In this document: in pieces, positions 1-13,041 of the stretch
Layout of the letters: each line of letters begins with the position of its first letter
Numbering within the stretch: the stretch's first letter is position 1
Assembly (NCBI GenBank): GCA_026874595.1
Contig: CM049310.1
Coordinates: forward strand, 87,643,056-87,707,055
Length of the DNA stretch: 64,000 bases
Reading direction: 5' to 3'
From: Sipunculus nudus
Lineage: Eukaryota > Annelida > Sipuncula > Golfingiida > Sipunculidae
Notes under the pieces: generated by a model
What the model saw: only the letters and a program-made list of their open reading frames with translations
Databases searched by the model: none
What the model was told of the DNA's origin: nothing
Program-made: the position numbers and the translations under genes

Positions 1-93
1 CCAAAAGCATTCACATCGGTTATAACTGACCTGTCTAATAAGACCACCTGTGAATTTAGGTCACAGTGTTCTGAAAACATGGGTTTCACTGTA
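1..93 (+). repeat. Dispersed repeat A, copy 1 (cut by window edge)
   Basis: GTTATAACTGACCTGTCTAA and TAAGACCACCTGTGAATT match the copies at 23761 and 54308. Confidence 0.65.
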
Positions 94-1889
94 TATAAGA
101 GCAGACTACAAGTACCGGATTATCAAATTTTATTAAATTGAACAGGAAGACTTTTAGGACTTATTTCACAGGGGTTATACAGAAACAGAATTGACATTAA
201 CAATACAGAACATCAATTTAATATGTACTTTGAAAACTTTTTCAAAGGATAGGTCCATGGCTTGTTGGTGGCACTGTTTATTGAATGAGGATGAAGGTAT
301 CCATATGATATGGGTAATATGTTATTGTCAAGCTCTTTCGATTCAAGGGTCAACATGCACAGGGTAAGGAATAAGACGCGATTCAATAAGTCATAATCTG
401 TTTGTTAAGACATTAGAGCTCTCTCTGAGAGTCTATCAGTATTTCACCATTATGCAATTGATTCATCAGTGGGGTTATAAAATGGGGGACCTTCAGCACC
501 TAATTTCAATGCCTTATAATTAACCACTAGGTGATATCCTACCCCTAAAAACTTAGAAATAAATATAGTGTTAGAATATTAGGTATCAGGTCATGGAATA
601 AAGAAATTTCTACTTGGCAATAAGATATTTGTTTGGTGTTTTCAGTTTAAAGGACTTGTAATCTAGGATTTGAAACCTTTGAGTAAAACAATGGATATTT
701 CACGTAATAGCGACACCTGTTGGTTATGAAGAATACTGAGTGTTTGGGTCATATTTATTCACACAAAAAAAGATTTTATATGTAGTTTATAAAGTTTTAT
801 AAGTTAAATTGCACACAAAGGATAGTAAAGAAGATCATGCTTAATGTTGAGGCCCTGGGATGGCCTTGAATTTTGTTTTTAAATTCATTTTAAAAAAAGT
901 TGCTGATTCATTGCAGGCTGCCAAGTGATCCCACTATTCGGTTTTCCAATAGGTTTTTTTTTCTGTCTCGGTCCTTTTATTCATACTTTTACTTTAAACT
1001 ATCTTTTTTCCACTTATGTTTTTTTATATAACATGCATCTACAAAATGCTGTGAATTGTTGTGAAATTGTTTAGGTTATCAAAAAATAATATTTTTGGCA
1101 CTGTGGCGCACTATGTGAAATCAGCCACATAAAAAAAAGACAAAATAGTACTCTCTCTGTATGCCCTGTTGAATTTCATTCTGCATGCTCCAGAATTAGA
1201 ATGGGCTTACACTCTACATGCCAGATGAAGGGTGGAAATGCAAAAGATAAAAAGTTAATAAATTTGTAACACGTGGTTTCTGCCCTACGTTTATCTACTT
1301 CTCCCATATTTCCATTCCTACTTTTGTCAGACTTTTCACAGCTAGAGGTGTGTTGGACGCCCAGCTTTACCCCCAGCAAAGCAGACGATCTTTACAGGTT
1401 AGGCGCATGGAGGTGTTTGCCTCACCACTATATAATGTCACAATAGGTAATTGACTGGAGTGATTCATTAGAAAGCCATTTTGACCATGGTTTAAATTCG
1501 GACATACTATTTGACTTTAGGTTATTTATGATTTGTCAAGGTTTTATTTGATCATAGATTGAGAGTTGCAGTTCAGAAATGAGTGCAATTTTATCTTCAT
1601 TTCTAGTATCTATAGATGGGCGTTTTCATTGTTGGTATTTATATGGTAAAGATATAGAAATCAATATTTCATCCCAATATATTCCTCAGAATATTGAGAA
1701 ATAAATCAGGTATATTTTATATGATTTTTGTTCCTTTTTTATGCAAAACATCTCAGACTATACGAGTGTGGTAATCCCGATATTTGATGTCTATTAAGGA
1801 TTATCCCTTTAACCTTTTATAATATATGTATATATATAACTATGCTAGTAAATGCCGATGTCACGCATACAGGCAGTTCTTTTTTGTTT
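94..1889. other. AT-rich sequence, nothing recognised
   Basis: No coding similarity, RNA gene or repeat shared with the rest of the window was seen. Confidence 0.5.
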
Positions 1890-2390
1890 ATTTCACCTGT
1901 TTATAACATGGGGTGCAAAATAATCCAAACATATTCTACAAGGACATCTCGGAGCCAGTCAGACAACCGGAGTTTTGCACAGAGCGTTATGCAAATGTTG
2001 AACTATCAACATCCGCACATATATGAAACAAACCACCTTTGGTTGCATTTGTTTGTCTTCCTTCTCGGATATATCGTATTTGCTAACAGCTTGTTGATGG
2101 ACGAGCTCATATGTCCGTCACACATGGTCCGTCACACATTAATAAGAAATTCCCTTCACAGGAATTCACAGAGGCGTTATAGGAACTTCCTTCACAGGAA
2201 TTCAAAGAAGCGGTATAAGAACTTTCCTTCACAGGAAATCACAGAAGCGGTATAAGAACTTTCCTTCACAGGAAATCACAGAAGCGGTATAAGAACTTTC
2301 CTTCACAGGTATTCACGGTATATATTAATATGTACGCAGAATATTCCAGAAGTCCTAACTTCTACAGAATAGTTAGGTGAATAGCTTGCT
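1890..2390 (+). repeat. Dispersed repeat B, copy 1
   Basis: Similar in order and sequence to 62283-62640. It contains a local tandem repeat (2153-2312) not expanded in the other copy. The open frame running through it is not supported as a gene. Confidence 0.65.
2153..2312 (+). repeat. 36-37 bp tandem repeat, about 4.3 units
   Basis: CTTCACAGGAAATCACAGAA followed by GCGGTATAAGAACTTTC recurs four times with the last two units almost identical. The other copy of repeat B has a single related unit (CACAGAGGTATTATAAGAAC at 62513). Confidence 0.9.
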
Positions 2391-2664
2391 CTAAGTTTTA
2401 AATCATGTCTTACCCACCTGGACAATAAAATAACCAGCTAAACTCAAGGGAAGGTTCGAAGTTTATACATCAATAGAAGGTACACAAAAATAGTGCACTT
2501 TCGACAGTTGTTTGCGAAGACAATTAAATTCGCTCAACAGAACACCAAAGAATATAAGAAAATTTACATACAGGGAGAATGCTTCAGGATTATAATTTAT
2601 TAGTTATTTTGTCATGGTTGTGCTGGGAGGATAATCTTCGATATTTATATAAGAGAGAGTATAC

Positions 2665-2913
2665 AATGTTCTTCCCTGAAGATATTTTGAAAGCATAGGC
2701 ACCTGACGTGTAAATTCAGAATAAATCAGTAGTTTTTCAAAACATAAAATTAACCTATAGATACGTTACCCGAAGGATGCATTTTTCGTTTATGCATATA
2801 TCATATGCTGATTTATTCTGAATTTACACGTCAAGTGTTTGTGATTTAAAGCGCCCATCAGTAAATTCTCATGAATATGCAAATGTTCTTTCCTGAAGAT
2901 GTATTTAAAGTAT
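2665..2913. repeat. Foldback element with flanking direct repeats
   Basis: Arms ACGTGTAAATTCAGAATAAA (2707) and TTTATTCTGAATTTACACGT (2813) are exact inverted copies about 86 bases apart. The hairpin is flanked by direct repeats AATGTTCTTCCCTGAAGAT (2665) and ATGTTCTTTCCTGAAGATG (2882). Confidence 0.7.
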
Positions 2914-3868
2914 TGGTAATTTTTTTTCTAATAAAAAAAAATATCCTAGTATCAACTTTAGATTCTTGATCACCGCTCAAGCCATGCATTTGTCCCGCCT
3001 GACGATCACCATTCACTGGTATTGCTTACTATAAGGAGCTGCCTTATAAATTAAAATTTCTGTACACGCGGTGTGGAAGTCCCCCGCCCGCATGCAATAT
3101 GCACAGATGCGCCGCCTTTCCAGCTTGCAAAGCTGAACTGGCGCAACCATTTAGTTGCAAAGTGGACCGAGACACATATTTCTCTCGACTAACGTTAATA
3201 TATTTTATGCGCTAACATTTGGAACCCGTCTACGACAATTATGGATGAGTTTATCTAGAGCTTGAGCTGCATTGGCGAAGGTTTGCGCTCCCAAAGTGTG
3301 ATATCGTTAACACTGTCACACAAATGATTTTGGTACTGTTGACTATAGAAGCGCCACCTCGATGCGGCATAATTGACTAACAGTGCAGGTAGCTGGCGGT
3401 GTGCAGGAGCAATTTGAAATTCCGTTTTGCCCATCCGTCCTTTTATCATCAGTTAACATTAAAAAAACACAGTAGAACCAGGAATGCACAATTTGATTTC
3501 TGATAAGGCCGGAATTAAGATTTCTTTTAAATTTAGTCACTAAAGAGCTGAAACCTGTTACTAATAACATTGGTCCGAGTCAGAGTTGACTTGTAAACTG
3601 AGCTGAGTGGAAGTTACGCTTAGATCTGAATGTATATCTGTAGAATTTTTTTTAGTCCGACTCTCTCATCTCAACACTCTCTGCAATCGACCTTTGACCT
3701 AACGGTAAAGGCTATTCCTGAATAGCCGTGACGTCGTGGATGTTGTCACCCAGAACAAGTACTGTCACCTGGTGGTAAGTTATATAACTAATTTATGGTT
3801 CCCTGACCATAATGTTAGTGTGAAAGGAAACATGTATCCATTGCAAGTCCGGGACTCAGTATAAAGCT
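2914..3868. other. No gene recognised; one small hairpin
   Basis: Contains the perfect hairpin GGCTATTC-CT-GAATAGCC at 3710-3727. Otherwise nothing identified. Confidence 0.5.
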
Positions 3869-4268
3869 GTGTTTCCATGTATCCGCAAATATCGTGTCCG
3901 CAAAAGACGTACGTATAAGCTCCATAGTTCGCAGTCTGCAGAAAACTGTTTCCATAAGAACGAATGTTTTTCTTGCGGATACCCCTTCGCGCGCCTATTT
4001 TGTGACTGCACACATGCACCAATTTTATTTTAAATGGTCACCGGTGACCTGGCGCCGGGGAACTGTTGGGAAATGTTGGTTTATAGCCATCCGCAAAACG
4101 GATCAATCGTTCACCGATCCGTTTCGATGCGGCCCGTTTTTACGGATACGCATGCGGAGCACATTAAAACGTAAACATGCATGGAAACAGTTCACCTTAA
4201 AAAGAGGGATGCATTTTTTGCGTACGAGACGTGCGAGATTTACGGAAACGTGTACATGGAAACACAGG
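3869..4268. mobile_element. MITE-like element with inverted ends
   Basis: Ends CTGTGTTTCCATG (3869) and CATGGAAACACAG (4256-4268) are inverted copies. Inner segments also pair (CTGTTTCCAT at 3947, ATGGAAACAG at 4181). About 400 bp, no coding signal, no clear target duplication. Confidence 0.6.
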
Positions 4269-4486
4269 TTAACATCTTTTCAAGCATGAGATAACACTGT
4301 ATATTACATATTTTAGTGGCAGGCATAACTACTCTCAGCCTGGCCGGTCTAATTGTACTCTTGCATGAGCATTATGATCACAAAGTAACGTCTTTTATCA
4401 ATAAGATATTCTTTGAAAATAAACATAACAGGCATAAACTATTAATACACTCGACCCCTTACATTCGAAATAAGTGTGAGCTCAAA

Positions 4487-4592
4487 GCAGTGTTTACCGG
4501 GCGCAAAGAAATCGGATTGTGGCAGCAGACCGCGGTACGCGTGGTATACTAAATTAGTATGCGTTGAGATATTTACATGACGGAAACACTGC
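4487..4592. repeat. Short inverted-end repeat
   Basis: GCAGTGTTTACCG (4487) and CGGAAACACTGC (about 4581) are inverted. The CAGTG-type ends are like those of hAT-derived MITEs; no target duplication is visible. Confidence 0.4.
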
Positions 4593-4852
4593 GATTTTGC
4601 ATTCGGAACTCCTCGGCCAAACCATTAATTGGCTTAGATGCCAACGATTTCTGAATGTGCGATGTTGGCCCGATGATTTCAAAACCCGCTAGATCGCGCT
4701 GCATCCGTATAGGTCATACAACTTATAACAAGGGCCAATGGATTGGCACTATACCGGATCAAATTCTCCACTGATAAATGTTTTTGACCGCGTGTTTCAT
4801 ACCGCATACCGGTTGCTCTGAAAAAGGTTTAATATAAAATAACTATAGCAAA

Positions 4853-4880
4853 AATAATTATAATAATAATAATAATTTTT
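4853..4880. repeat. (TAA)n microsatellite
   Basis: ATAATAATAATAATAATT run. Confidence 0.9.
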
Positions 4881-7800
4881 CGCATCCCGCTTACCGCAGA
4901 CCGCGCGCACGGTTAAATCAACTTAAAAGGCTAAAAAGTAACATACAATATTGGCTTTATGCAGCTATAACGGCGCCTCATCTCTCTTTTCTCCCAGCAT
5001 CCACACAAGGAAAAAACATTTTACAAAGTTTGAATCATTTTCCTGGTATATTTCCCTGTGGCCAGGAGATTCAATGAGCATAATGTAATAAAATGAGTAT
5101 AAATATTGTAATAAAAGAAGACTGGCTTGTGTGTCCAAATTTCTATTAAGAAGATTCATGAAATATATGATCTTGCGGTTTTTCCGAATCGGTCGCATTG
5201 ACTGGTAAACTGTGATGATTATGCACACTGGGATGAATAATTAATGCATGGCTCAAACCTTCCCTCAAATTTGTTTAATTTGTTTTCCTTGCCGTATAGG
5301 TAACTCAGTCTGAAAGCATCGCCATCTAGTGTGCACAAACGAATTTACAAAGGGCTTAGGTTCGAATTCAATAAAGGCCCGCTTTTATTGTTTCAATTAT
5401 AAACCGTTAAACTAACAAAACTTGTAAAAATGTACTAAATTTCCGTTCAGAATTACTGCATGTGCTGGTAGTTATTTGTATGATAAACCCACATGGGAAA
5501 GGGTCTTTGTGTTTGTGTGTGAGGGTATTCATGCAGTGTGTGTAATGTCCAAATTAAATTTGGACCGAGGAGATTCAAAAGCGTGTAGGAATGTAGAGAA
5601 CGTGGTGGCGTAATAACTATAGTGCGCTTGATCTTGTGACTGTTAGTCTGTGGGGGTTGTCCCACTCTGAGCGCCTCCGTACTCGACCGCATATCCACGT
5701 ACACTTGCAAATAATCCAAATCGTGAGTTGGATTACTATGTCCTTTTAAGGCCACAAATCCGTATCGATTCGGTATACTGTAATCCGCTTGAGAGGAGGC
5801 CTAAAGTAGTTCATTATTATTATTATTATTATTATTATTCTTTGAGGTAATCGCCCCCATTTATTTTTTTTAATTCTATCTTATTAACGTATATGTACAT
5901 CTGCAGAATTCCATTCCGGTTTTGGACTTCGTGACAGGGCAGTATCACATATTTCCTCTCATTTTATATCCTGGCGTCAACCAGGCCCGGTGACTACTGC
6001 ACCTGAGGTCCTGGGTGCGTAATCGTCCCTATTGCTGGGTCATACCACCGAGGAATCCCCGAAAGGTGCACTCGTTTGTGAGTGTAACACGGCCGTTGGG
6101 CACGGCCTTCCCATTAAGCCTGCTGAGTGCTAACCCTGTATTGGGCCGATGCACCGTGTTCCGTTTACTTTATTCCGGTTTATAGTAAAGCGGTCCTTTC
6201 TGTGCATACAAGCAAATCCATTTCAAGTCAGTGTGACGCCAGTTTTGCTATACCATTTGACCTAATCTTTCGCCTGCTGGGAGGGGAGGGGCTTTAAGGG
6301 CTCCCCAATGCCTCATCTCACGGTGTGAAAAATATTTGAAACAACTTATAGGAAAGATTTATTGCTTTTATTTACCCAAATATTTGGTACAGAAATACAC
6401 ATTGCACAACTTTTGTAAAGCTACTTATTGATTATAAACCAGCAAAAAATAATAAATAAATAAAAATAAGAAAAATTTTGAACAATTTTCATACTTCTTA
6501 AACATCTTCTTTTCCCTTGCTGTTTTGAAAGAAATCGCGAAAAGGAAAACTGCTGGTCAATGGATAGGCAGCGATCGCTTTTGGTGTTTTGTTGACTATT
6601 GTAAGACGAAAATTTATTTAAAACAGAACGTACGGTCCTAGATTGTTTTGTGTACTCTCATTTTATAACAAAGCTGGGCTAATAACGTTTGTTATGTCTC
6701 TTGAACAGCTTTGCAATTTAACACTAATATTTAAAACTCTCCGCTGAAAGCGAGATAAAGTGCATACATATATGTGAGTGCCAATCACTTAAGGTCTCAT
6801 ACAGTCAAGTTTAACGAGGACACCAGATCATTTATTGGGCAAAATTACACAATTCCTCTGTCAATGCATTTTAGTGACCTAAAAGTATTAGAAATCTAAA
6901 TATGGACCCGCTTGAGACCCACCCTGGTTATACCAGGGATGCTAAGGCATACGCAGGTTCCTGCCCTTATACTCTCTTTAGGGAGTGCAATGTATGTAAT
7001 GAACTGATCTCGATACATGTGGCTTGTGAGGGTGCTTGAGACCATGTCCCAATTAAGGTCAACCAGAGCAAGCCAATTAATCAATACATTGCCTTATATA
7101 TGTGACGTATGATGAAGTGACCCACGCCGTAAAGTACATTTATGTTATGGGAATTTCTGGATCAACAATATTCATATCATATACATTTTTTTCTGATTTT
7201 AGAGTAATATACGTTTTTATAGGTAGGAAAGCAGATATATCATTTGCAATCACAGGCCAAAATTAGGACTTCTAGTCCTATCGTGACCGAACTCGCTGCC
7301 ACGTGCTCCACTGGTTAAGTTCACTCGTATATCCCCGAACGTTTGTGAAGGTGTCTTCATTTGTTTATCCGAGTATCAAGCCATGGCGGGAGAATTCATG
7401 TAAAATCTCGATATTCAATACCTTTTATTACAAAATTATGACATGTGATCGTCTTTCTATAAACTTAACGAAATAAATCATAACTGTATTTGATGAATAA
7501 AAACAAAGAGACTGAATATATTTGCCCAAATACGTGAATGTCGTCCTGAATGACAGCTGGGGGCGTCATCAGAGCGGGGGCGGCGTCAATAACATACATA
7601 TGTTAGTACTCATCGAAAGCTCAAGATGTCACTACCTATTTCGTGTTCCTCAATTCGTTTAACTGGTAGAAACTAAATAGTAATTAATAAAAATAATTAT
7701 AAAAGTCAATATAATCATACAATTTGGTATTTCTATTATTTTATTAAAATATTCATGGTACATACTATAACAAATAAAAATACAGAAAAATCGTCAATCT

Positions 7801-8773
7801 GAGTAGATCTTACATATGTTCAAGCAACAGGCACCAACGATAGACATTCTATCAACATACTGCTCCTTGCATTTTCATGTCACTTCAAGATCATACTTTT
7901 AGGGATCATTTCTATAGTATGTATCGCAAGGAAATCAGACAAAACTGATTCCGACCCACAAACCACGATGAGGAGTGGAAGCATTTCCTTCTGAGCGTGA
8001 AGCGGATGGCGAGTGTTTTCCTTCGGGGAAACTTGCTCACCATCATTGAGGAACGTTCCTCTCCCCTTTCAGGGGAAAGGAGGGAGGAAATGCATTCTGA
8101 GTGGTTTCCCTTTTTATAAATCAAAAATAAGAATCAATCTCCCTATCAACATTCAATTAAGTTGTAACAAAACTCACTCAACTGTTTCACTTCGGCCGGG
8201 ACCGATCGTAATGATATTAAATTCGAAAATTGGTTCTTTGACTGTAAGAGATTTTACGAGAAAAATAAGATATGAAATTATCAGGTTAGGGTACCAAGCC
8301 AAGCAACAATCATATTTTGGAGATCATTTGACCCATCAACATAATTAAATTTTGTCATTCAAAGGTTTCTTTTCCATAGAAACACATGGCGATTCTTTGT
8401 CCCCAGGTTCAAGCTGCCCCATTGATAGGAAACAGGGTCACTGCTTGCTATGCAATTCGCCGGGAGAACCATTGTTTCTCAAGCGTGACTGTGTCAGTGC
8501 TGCCGGTCCAATCCTTTTTTAAAAGTATCATACTTTTTTTTCAGGCAAGACTTCTTTTAATACTTATTTCATACTTTCAAGGGTTAATACTTTTTATACT
8601 TTTTTTCTAAAATCCTCATATTCAGGTGGTTTTTATAGGCTGTTTACCTGAACCAATTGAATGCAGTGGACATGCTCTATCAATATTTCATCATATTTTC
8701 CATTTGATTAGCGATGATTTTTTTCTGCGATCTTGCCAATGTTTTACAGAATCACTGGATATATGGAATACTG

Positions 8774-8775
<2 letters not shown>
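4881..8775. other. Upstream sequence, no gene recognised
   Basis: Contains an (ATT)n run at 5813-5839. A moderately GC-rich patch at about 5970-6170 (CACGGCCGTTGGGCACGGCC and neighbours) looks like part of an interspersed repeat, but no second copy is present in the window. No open frame here shows family similarity. Confidence 0.45.

Positions 8776-8818
<43 letters not shown>
8776..8818. repeat. (TA)n microsatellite
   Basis: About 21 TA units. Confidence 0.95.
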
Positions 8819-8821
<3 letters not shown>

Positions 8822-9351
8822 TCACGTCTTTAATACCTTAAGCTTGTTTAGATGTATCGCATGGTGTAAAATTGTACAAAATTGTGCTATTTGGTTTTGA
8901 TTTGTACTTTTTTTATGTTTTTTTTCAGACAGTTTTAGACTTTTTCCTAGTAAGATTTTATATTTTTTTCTGTTACACCCAAGAGTGGCAGCACTGCCCT
9001 GTGTACAGATATTCTAGTTTTGGTGATATTTCGATATGGTCTTCTCCGTCAAACTGTTTGACATATACACTTTTCTACATCGTTAGGATAGAAATATATA
9101 GCACAGAACAAAAAATAGACATAAATGATACTAGTACTAGGTATATTATACCCGTTCTTGCGTAGTTTATAAACGCTGCGATAGTCTCCCAGGATTTTAA
9201 TATTTATATTTTATAGGTGAAAATATGGGAAATGGCCCCAACCCCTTCCGACGCACTTGACATCGTTCCCAGCTTTTCATGACCGAACATCCAAAGCTAG
9301 AGAAAAAGAGACAACTTGTTCTGGTCATACAATGAATGGCAAAGAAAGTTA

Positions 9352-9373
9352 AACACACACACACACACATATA

Positions 9374-9432
<59 letters not shown>
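9352..9432. repeat. (CA)n(TA)n compound microsatellite
   Basis: A CA run followed by a TA run of about 60 bases. Confidence 0.95.
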
Positions 9433-9433
<1 letters not shown>

Positions 9434-9739
9434 CGTGCAAACAATAGATGCCCACAAGACACCGTTTCATGAAATGTCAACATATAGTCTCACCATGACC
9501 CGCAGCAATCTAAACCGACAATGAACTCCGAGGAAAAGCTCAAAACACCGACGCATCTTGTCGACTTAATTAGAATATAACAAACCTCACGACTCATCCG
9601 TCTTCCCTTTTCATAGTCAGAGTAGTTTACTGGACCAGAATCATAGCTAAAGCCAGCTATTCACCAGTAGAATCTGTAGAATTCAGTGAGTTTTGGCTTA
9701 CTTTAGGTACATAGTAGTGAACTGTACAGAAGCGGATCC

Positions 9740-9759
9740 GGGGGGGGGGGGGGGGGGGG
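9740..9759. repeat. G20 homopolymer
   Basis: Twenty consecutive G; at the left edge of repeat H copy 1. Other long G/C runs lie at 17328-17340, 21355-21370 and 53448-53461. Confidence 0.9.
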
Positions 9760-9760
9760 T

Positions 9761-9925
9761 CGCTGTTTTGATTATTTTGGTAACCCCCACATATTACATA
9801 AAAACAAGTGGATTTTAACAAAACCAACTGTGTGCCTTGGGGTGGGCGTTTTCTGGTCGAGCTTCCTAAAACGTTAAAGGGATCATCTTTAATTAATATA
9901 ATCTAGATATCAGAACAGAATCCCT
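9761..9925 (+). repeat. Dispersed repeat H, copy 1
   Basis: GATTATTTTGG...ACATAAAAACAAGTGGATTT...GTTTTCTGG...AATTATCTTTAA-type blocks match 16665-16855. Confidence 0.6.
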
Positions 9926-11281
9926 TTTTATATATACCTAAGAAGTAATTACAGCTTCAGGGAAAAAAAATGTACTCACCTTGAATTTTATGTGTTAAAT
10001 ATGTGTGTATATGACAAAAAACTTTCGTAAAACCTGCCTTTAATTAATCGCTGCCGTTGTGTCATTTACAAAAAAAAAAGACATGCAAACAATTTTTTAA
10101 TCTCAGGCACTTATGGAACTATTTAACAGTCATTATATAGTAACACACTGTTCTATAATTGCACTATACATATTGCCTCCCGCAACATGTTTGTATGTCA
10201 TTGTTCTTTTCTCGTCTGATTGATTTGGAACCACGGTTTCTTTATTATAGGCCAATTTAATTATCCATACTTTCCATGTTTAGAATAATTAAATTGCGAC
10301 AAATTATCTGTTAACCTTTATCGCTTGAGTAGAAAACAATACTTTCATATGAATAGGTATATATTCTTGTTATGGTAAAGAGTTAAGCATATGAATAGAT
10401 TTCCAATGAAAAAAAATGGAGATTTAAAGCTACCTCTTCCAATAATAGGGTCGGTCGAAAACTGCAACAGTGGTGCAATATAGTTCATCAAAAGTGAAAT
10501 ACGTATTTCCTGAATTTATTTTATTAAGGACAAACATAACCTAAAATATAAAGGGATCGCGTATATATAGGTAATTAATTAATTAAGTGAAAGGATGCCT
10601 TTTAATACCGTATTGCACTCCTGAGCTAGCCAAATGGAAGGCCTACTCCGTCCCTCGCTGGTCGGAGAACTACATGGACCTCTATTTGCATAAACATCAA
10701 GTTCAAAGGGCAGGTCATGTTTATCAGAAAGGAAACTGGTTCGACGCCCTGTTTGATATCGGCCAAACTTCTACTTGTTAAAGGTTGGTATGTTTGTCAA
10801 TAATTGACGAATTTCCTTCCCAGTCACAAAGTCTCCTTGTTTGTGTTACCAAGGTAAAGTTTCCTTCTCACAGATCCCAAGTAATAGCGGTTTTGTAGAC
10901 TGTTTCAAAGTGGGAACGTGTGGCTTCTGAGCTGTCACGAGGCACATGACATGACTTAACTCAGTCTCGGAAATCCGATCTCGGAAACACAAACGACGCA
11001 TTGTCTTGTGATAAACATTTTGTGTGATACTTTCTTGTAAACATGCCATGTTTTGAATTTAAGTGCTTTATCGAAACTGGAAAACTTGGGTTTAGCCTTA
11101 CTCTATGAATTTCAATCTCAATTTTTATGGACGTATGTTTTTGTGTTGATTGAAATGGTTCTTTGAATTTAATAGACCCTTTTCCTCCTATTATCGCTCA
11201 CAGTTCCTGCTCCATTCTATTTTCATGCAGCTCATATTTACTGCAATATTTCCTGACAGGGGCATGGTAATTTTTATTGTG

Positions 11282-11282
<1 letters not shown>
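9926..11282. other. Upstream sequence, nothing recognised
   Basis: AT-rich with no supported gene or shared repeat. Confidence 0.5.

Positions 11283-11312
<30 letters not shown>
11283..11312. repeat. (CA)n microsatellite
   Basis: About 15 CA units, followed by TATATA. Confidence 0.95.
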
Positions 11313-11319
<7 letters not shown>

Positions 11320-11673
11320 TTATATACACTAATGATATTAAATAATATTTTTAACCATATATGATGAACATGACAAGCATTGATTATGTAAAAAAAATCT
11401 GTTGTAGGAGCTATGTTTAAATTTAAAAAAAAAATAATAATACTGTCAAATAAAACATGGAACTGTGATTACTAAGGCCATGGGATCATGTGAGACATAT
11501 GGGCAGTACTGTCCATGAAAATGCTATTTTTAAGCCCTACAATTTTTTCCCATAAATTTTCGCAAAAGACTTAAAAAAAATTATAGTATTTAAAATATTG
11601 AGTTTTCAGGTGAGAGGGGGCAAGATGTCCTGTGTTATAAACTTTTAGTTTTTTCCTCAAGAACACAATGTAC

Positions 11674-12098
11674 CAGTGATGTCCAGACTTGGAACCGTAG
11701 GCAAGGACTTGTGAAATCAGGCCGAGTCTATTTCAAATCCAAAAGAAGAATACCTGTCAAATACTATAAAGACTTGTGCAATCTACTGACAGCTAGAATA
11801 TTACAGAATAATAACACTATATAGACCAAGCTGTGCATCATGAGTTAAATGTAATAAACAATAATAAAGGCAGGTTTGAACTAAGTAAAAATTAACATGA
11901 TAATGAAAATTCTTTCTAAATTGCTTTTAAAGGATACTTGTATTGGACTCGGTCTTGGACTCCTTGGGTTCCTAATAACCAGGATTCAAAGAGGTTGGAC
12001 TTGTACTTTAGCCTTGGCAAGAACTCAACTTGGACTTGGGTAGTCTGGACTCAATCTTGCACTCGGACTCCTATCGTTTGGACTTGACAACATCACTG
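11674..12098 (+). repeat. Dispersed repeat C, copy 1, with terminal inverted repeats
   Basis: Starts CAGTGATGTCCAGACTTGG and ends ACAACATCACTG, so CAGTGATGT and ACATCACTG are inverted ends. GGACTTGGACTC-type repeats lie at both sides of an AT-rich core. Confidence 0.7.
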
Positions 12099-13041
12099 TG
12101 ATATACATACTTTTGCAGGAACAAATGTGAATTTATTTGCCTACAGTGAGAGAATAAACTTTTGATCATTTGGAACCTTCTTTTTCCATATATAATAAGA
12201 TAATAATTCACAGACTTTGTCAGCTGTATAGCCATTGAAATGACAGTTTTAATTCACTCCTATCAAGTCAAATTCTGTAAAATGTTCACACCTACCAATC
12301 AATAATCACAGTCATACAACATCTTTATATCAAACAAGGCATGCAACAACAATGATATATTAAATGCTATTTATGAAGTGTTAATTCACATTTATTCAGG
12401 TTCTTTATCTGAATTAAAATAAATAACAGTTAAAATATGAGTACAAGTGCTCAGCAGAGACTCTGCTGCAGAGTCCATTAATATGCATGCATGTGCGTAA
12501 CAATGTATACAACATATTACATCTGATCATTGTGATTTTAGTGCCCTGTTTCTGTCGAAATTACATAATTCCCAACTAACCATATATGTGGCATAGGTGT
12601 CCAGATTCCTGAATACTGCTGCATAAAAATGTTTGGAGAAATGTTCAACGAAACTTTGAACAGTAAATAAAACTTTGATAAAGCACTTCCCAGTGAATCC
12701 TCACAAGCCTGCCAAATGACTATTACTTTTAAAGAGTCGCCTTTTTTTTAGAATTACTGAAAATGACTCTTCATTAATTCTTTTCTTCACTCCTTTTATA
12801 GCAGCATTCTTTTTCCCTCTTATTTCAGTAAAAAGATATCCTAGATGTACTATTTCTCTCCTGTTATTACAGTCCAGTTGGAATTGACCACTTTGCAATT
12901 TACATGCACATCCTGGTGTTCCTGCCCATGCAGAGAACAAAGCAGTGGTTACATGAAAGGATGCCTGGGACAACTACAGTATATATCTGCTGTGTGAGGA
13001 GCATACTCCCACCCATGACAGTACCCATGCACTCCATGGTA
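12099..13041. other. Upstream sequence, nothing recognised
   Basis: AT-rich, no supported gene. The open frame on the minus strand at 12701-12973 has no recognisable similarity. Confidence 0.45.

Noticed and set aside
1842-2255. A 137-codon frame as a candidate gene
   Set aside because: It overlaps dispersed repeat B and its tandem expansion; the second copy does not keep the frame.
3894-4289. A 131-codon frame as a candidate gene
   Set aside because: It covers the MITE-like element with inverted ends, and the opposite strand is also open over part of it.
6020-6170. Possible tRNA-derived SINE in the GC-richer patch
   Set aside because: No convincing A and B boxes and no second copy in the window.
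8626-9524. Open frames ending in YIYIYI repeats here and near 15113-16442
   Set aside because: Translations of (TA)n microsatellites without other support.
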